Shown here piece after piece: positions 7,343 to 8,664 of a stretch of DNA of 8,664 nucleotides. The translations under genes and the position numbers were made by a program. Numbering within the stretch: position 1 is the stretch's first letter; each line of letters begins with the position of its first letter. Source of the DNA: Acidobacteriota bacterium (GTDB lineage: Bacteria > Acidobacteriota > Terriglobia > Acidiferrales > UBA7541); assembly GCA_003133505.1 (NCBI GenBank), contig PKXT01000204.1, forward strand, positions 903-9,566. The letters run 5' to 3'. A model generated the notes under the pieces. The model was given only the letters and a program-made list of their open reading frames with translations, made no database searches and was not told where the DNA came from.

Positions 7343-8398
7343 CTAACCGGCGGTGAGGGCGGCTGCGAAGAAGGAGTCCACGCGGTCGAGGACTTCGGCG
7401 GGAGTGCGCGCGCTATGGACCAGGTGGCGAAGCTGGGCGCCATTGTGAACGCCGTGGGTGAACCAGCAGGCGAAGTGCTTCATTTTGCCGAGAGCATCGG
7501 GCATGCCGCTTTCGATCAGGCTGCGAAAGTATTGAGAGAGTAATTCGTAGCGGCCGGATTCGGATGGCTCGTCATAAACGGCCGCTGCGCCAATGGCTTG
7601 GCGAGACGCGTCGCGACAATTATTTCCGGGCACGGCGTTCCCTGCTCCACGATCCAACAAAAAGTACTGCTCCATTTGACGGAAAATCCAGGGATTGGTG
7701 GCAGCGGCGCGGCCAATCATTACCGCGTCGCATCCGGTTTCGGCGACCATGCGCTCGGCGTCCATTGGCGAGTGAATGTCGCCATTGCCGATGACGGGAA
7801 TCTTTACCGCTTGTTTCACGTCGCGAATGATGGACCAATCGGCCAGACCCGTTAGCGCCTGTATGCGGGTGCGCGGATGGACGGCGATGGCTTCCACGCC
7901 GAGGTCTTCGGCAAGCCGGGCGACTTCGGTGGCGACGATGTTGCACTCGTCCCAGCCGGAACGAATCTTGATGGTGAGAGGGATGGTGACGGCGGCGCGC
8001 ACGGCGCGAATGATTTCGGCGACGAGAGGCAAATCGCGCAACAAGCCGGAGCCTCCGCATTTGACCACTTTTTTCGCGGGACAGCCGAGGTTGATATCCA
8101 CGGTGTCGAAGCCGAGCTCCTGGACAAGCGCGGCGGCGGCGGCCATGACTGCGGGCTTCGCGCCAAAAAGCTGCGCGGCGATGGGATGTTCATCGGGCTG
8201 AAAATCGAGATAGTGGAGAGTGCGGGCGGCTTCGCGCGCGAGACCTTCGGAGCTGGTGAACTCGGTCATGATCAGGCCGCAGCCGCCCAGTCCGCGAATG
8301 ACCCGGCGGAAGACGGTGTCGGTTACGCCGGCCATTGGTGCGAGCAGCGTGGCGGGGCGGATCGCTACATCGCGGATGCGAAATTCAGCGGGAAACAT
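7343..8398 (-). CDS. dusB: tRNA dihydrouridine synthase, DusB type
   Basis: Dus enzymes use FMN and NADPH to reduce specific uridines in tRNA to dihydrouridine, in the cytoplasm. The TIM-barrel motifs are all present: APMAGVTD 20-27 (FMN phosphate side), QLFGAKP 76-82, NLGCPAKKVVK 103-113 with catalytic Cys106, TIKIRSGWD 142-150 with FMN-contacting Lys144, VHPRTR 173-178 with His174, GNGDI 204-208 and MIGRAAATNPWIF 227-239. The wording is closest to the DusB/NifR3 branch. The length of 351 residues is slightly above typical; the excess is a polar linker at about 249-283 between barrel and helical tRNA-binding domain. The ATG at 8398 is the first start after an in-frame stop (TAA at 8413-8411); a weak AAGG lies upstream. 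It follows the BlaI-like gene by 48 bases on the same strand. Confidence 0.96.
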   Translation of the reverse strand: MFPAEFRIRDVAIRPATLLAPMAGVTDTVFRRVIRGLGGCGLIMTEFTSSEGLAREAARTLHYLDFQPDEHPIAAQLFGAKPAVMAAAAALVQELGFDTVDINLGCPAKKVVKCGGSGLLRDLPLVAEIIRAVRAAVTIPLTIKIRSGWDECNIVATEVARLAEDLGVEAIAVHPRTRIQALTGLADWSIIRDVKQAVKIPVIGNGDIHSPMDAERMVAETGCDAVMIGRAAATNPWIFRQMEQYFLLDRGAGNAVPGNNCRDASRQAIGAAAVYDEPSESGRYELLSQYFRSLIESGMPDALGKMKHFACWFTHGVHNGAQLRHLVHSARTPAEVLDRVDSFFAAALTAG

Positions 8399-8428
8399 CT
8401 TGGGATAACCTTATCGCAAAATTCAAAT

Positions 8429-8457
8429 GCAGATCCTTCGCTGCGCTCAAGATGACA
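8429..8457. repeat. Dispersed intergenic repeat-like element (CTTGAGCGCAGCGAAGG core)
   Basis: On the minus strand the stretch reads GTCATCTTGAGCGCAGCGAA followed by GGATCTGC, an imperfect palindrome. From memory it closely resembles a short element found in many copies between genes of Acidobacteria and some other phyla. Only one copy is in this window, so repetition is not shown here. It covers the last codons and the stop of the BlaI-like gene and lies just before dusB. Confidence 0.55.
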
Positions 8458-8664
8458 GATTTGAGGGGGGGCCGGCAAAGACGGCGCCGCCGATGGTGTT
8501 ACTATTTTGGGTGGAGGGGGATTGCGCGGCGCAGTGGCGGTTGACTTCGGCGAGCATGGCTTCGTGAGAGCCGCCGAAGAAGCTTTCGACCATTTGCTTG
8601 AGGGCGTGGCTGCGGGCCTGTTCGGCAGTCAGCGCGGGCTTGTAAACGTAACCGCGCCCTGCCT
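8447..8664 (-). CDS. BlaI/MecI-family transcriptional repressor, C-terminal fragment at window edge
   Basis: Only the last 71 residues are visible; the N-terminal winged-helix DNA-binding domain lies beyond base 8664. The start of the fragment, GRGYVYKPALTAEQARSHAL, corresponds to the wing end and linker of BlaI/MecI/CopY repressors, and MVESFFGGSHEAMLAEV matches their dimerisation helix with the FGGS signature. The family represses its own and neighbouring genes, often with a BlaR/MecR-like membrane protease as partner; whether one exists here cannot be seen. After about residue 45 the tail is low in complexity (AAQSPSTQNSNTIGGAVFAG) and the last residues and stop codon fall in the repeat-like element at 8429-8457, so the natural C-terminus may have been altered. 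It could be co-transcribed with dusB. Confidence 0.85.
   Translation of the reverse strand, partial: AGRGYVYKPALTAEQARSHALKQMVESFFGGSHEAMLAEVNRHCAAQSPSTQNSNTIGGAVFAGPPSNLSS

Noticed and set aside
7877..8455. A 192-codon plus-strand frame opposite dusB
   Set aside because: The dusB motifs on the other strand are complete; this frame is Asp/Gly-rich shadow sequence.
1..8664. Search for a defence system, CRISPR array, transposon or phage genes
   Set aside because: No array-like repeats, transposase, integrase, tRNA or toxin-antitoxin pair was recognised; all genes of substance are accounted for.

Overview
The window looks like an ordinary chromosomal stretch from a moderately GC-rich, soil-type bacterium. 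Several features suggest an Acidobacteria (Solibacter/Bryobacter-like) genome: an exported DinB-family protein, a HAF-repeat exported protein, a secreted cysteine-rich hydrolase-like protein, a BlaI-type regulator, and an intergenic repeat of a type I remember from acidobacterial genomes. This taxonomic guess is inference; no rRNA or other marker gene is present.

Layout. Bases 1-2256, minus strand: most of a cytoplasmic PAS-PAS-GAF-PAS sensor histidine kinase, cut by the left edge inside its ATPase domain. Bases 2561-3097, minus: a small DinB-superfamily lipoprotein or exported protein. Bases 3277-4359, plus: rsmI, the 16S rRNA C1402 2'-O-methyltransferase, with two extra linkers. Bases 4616-6109, plus: a secreted 497-residue protein with SGNH-hydrolase-like signatures, behind a good sigma70-type promoter and ribosome binding site. 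Bases 6169-6190: a perfect 9-bp hairpin between convergent genes. Bases 6197-7126, minus: an exported HAF (GIN-repeat) protein with its own near-consensus promoter at 7236-7264. Bases 7343-8398, minus: a DusB-type tRNA dihydrouridine synthase. Bases 8447-8664, minus: the C-terminal end of a BlaI/MecI-type repressor cut by the right edge, whose stop codon lies inside a dispersed-repeat-like element.

How the genes relate. Two are RNA-modification housekeeping genes (rsmI and dusB), but they lie on opposite strands and are not in one operon. The BlaI-like gene and dusB are 48 bases apart on the same strand and could be co-transcribed. The HAF gene and the SGNH-like gene each have their own promoter and look like single transcription units. 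The kinase and the DinB-like gene are on the same strand about 300 bases apart, with no evidence of functional linkage. I found no mobile element, CRISPR array, tRNA, rRNA or defence system. The most distinctive item is the secreted SGNH-like protein; the rest is recognisable but has some local oddities.
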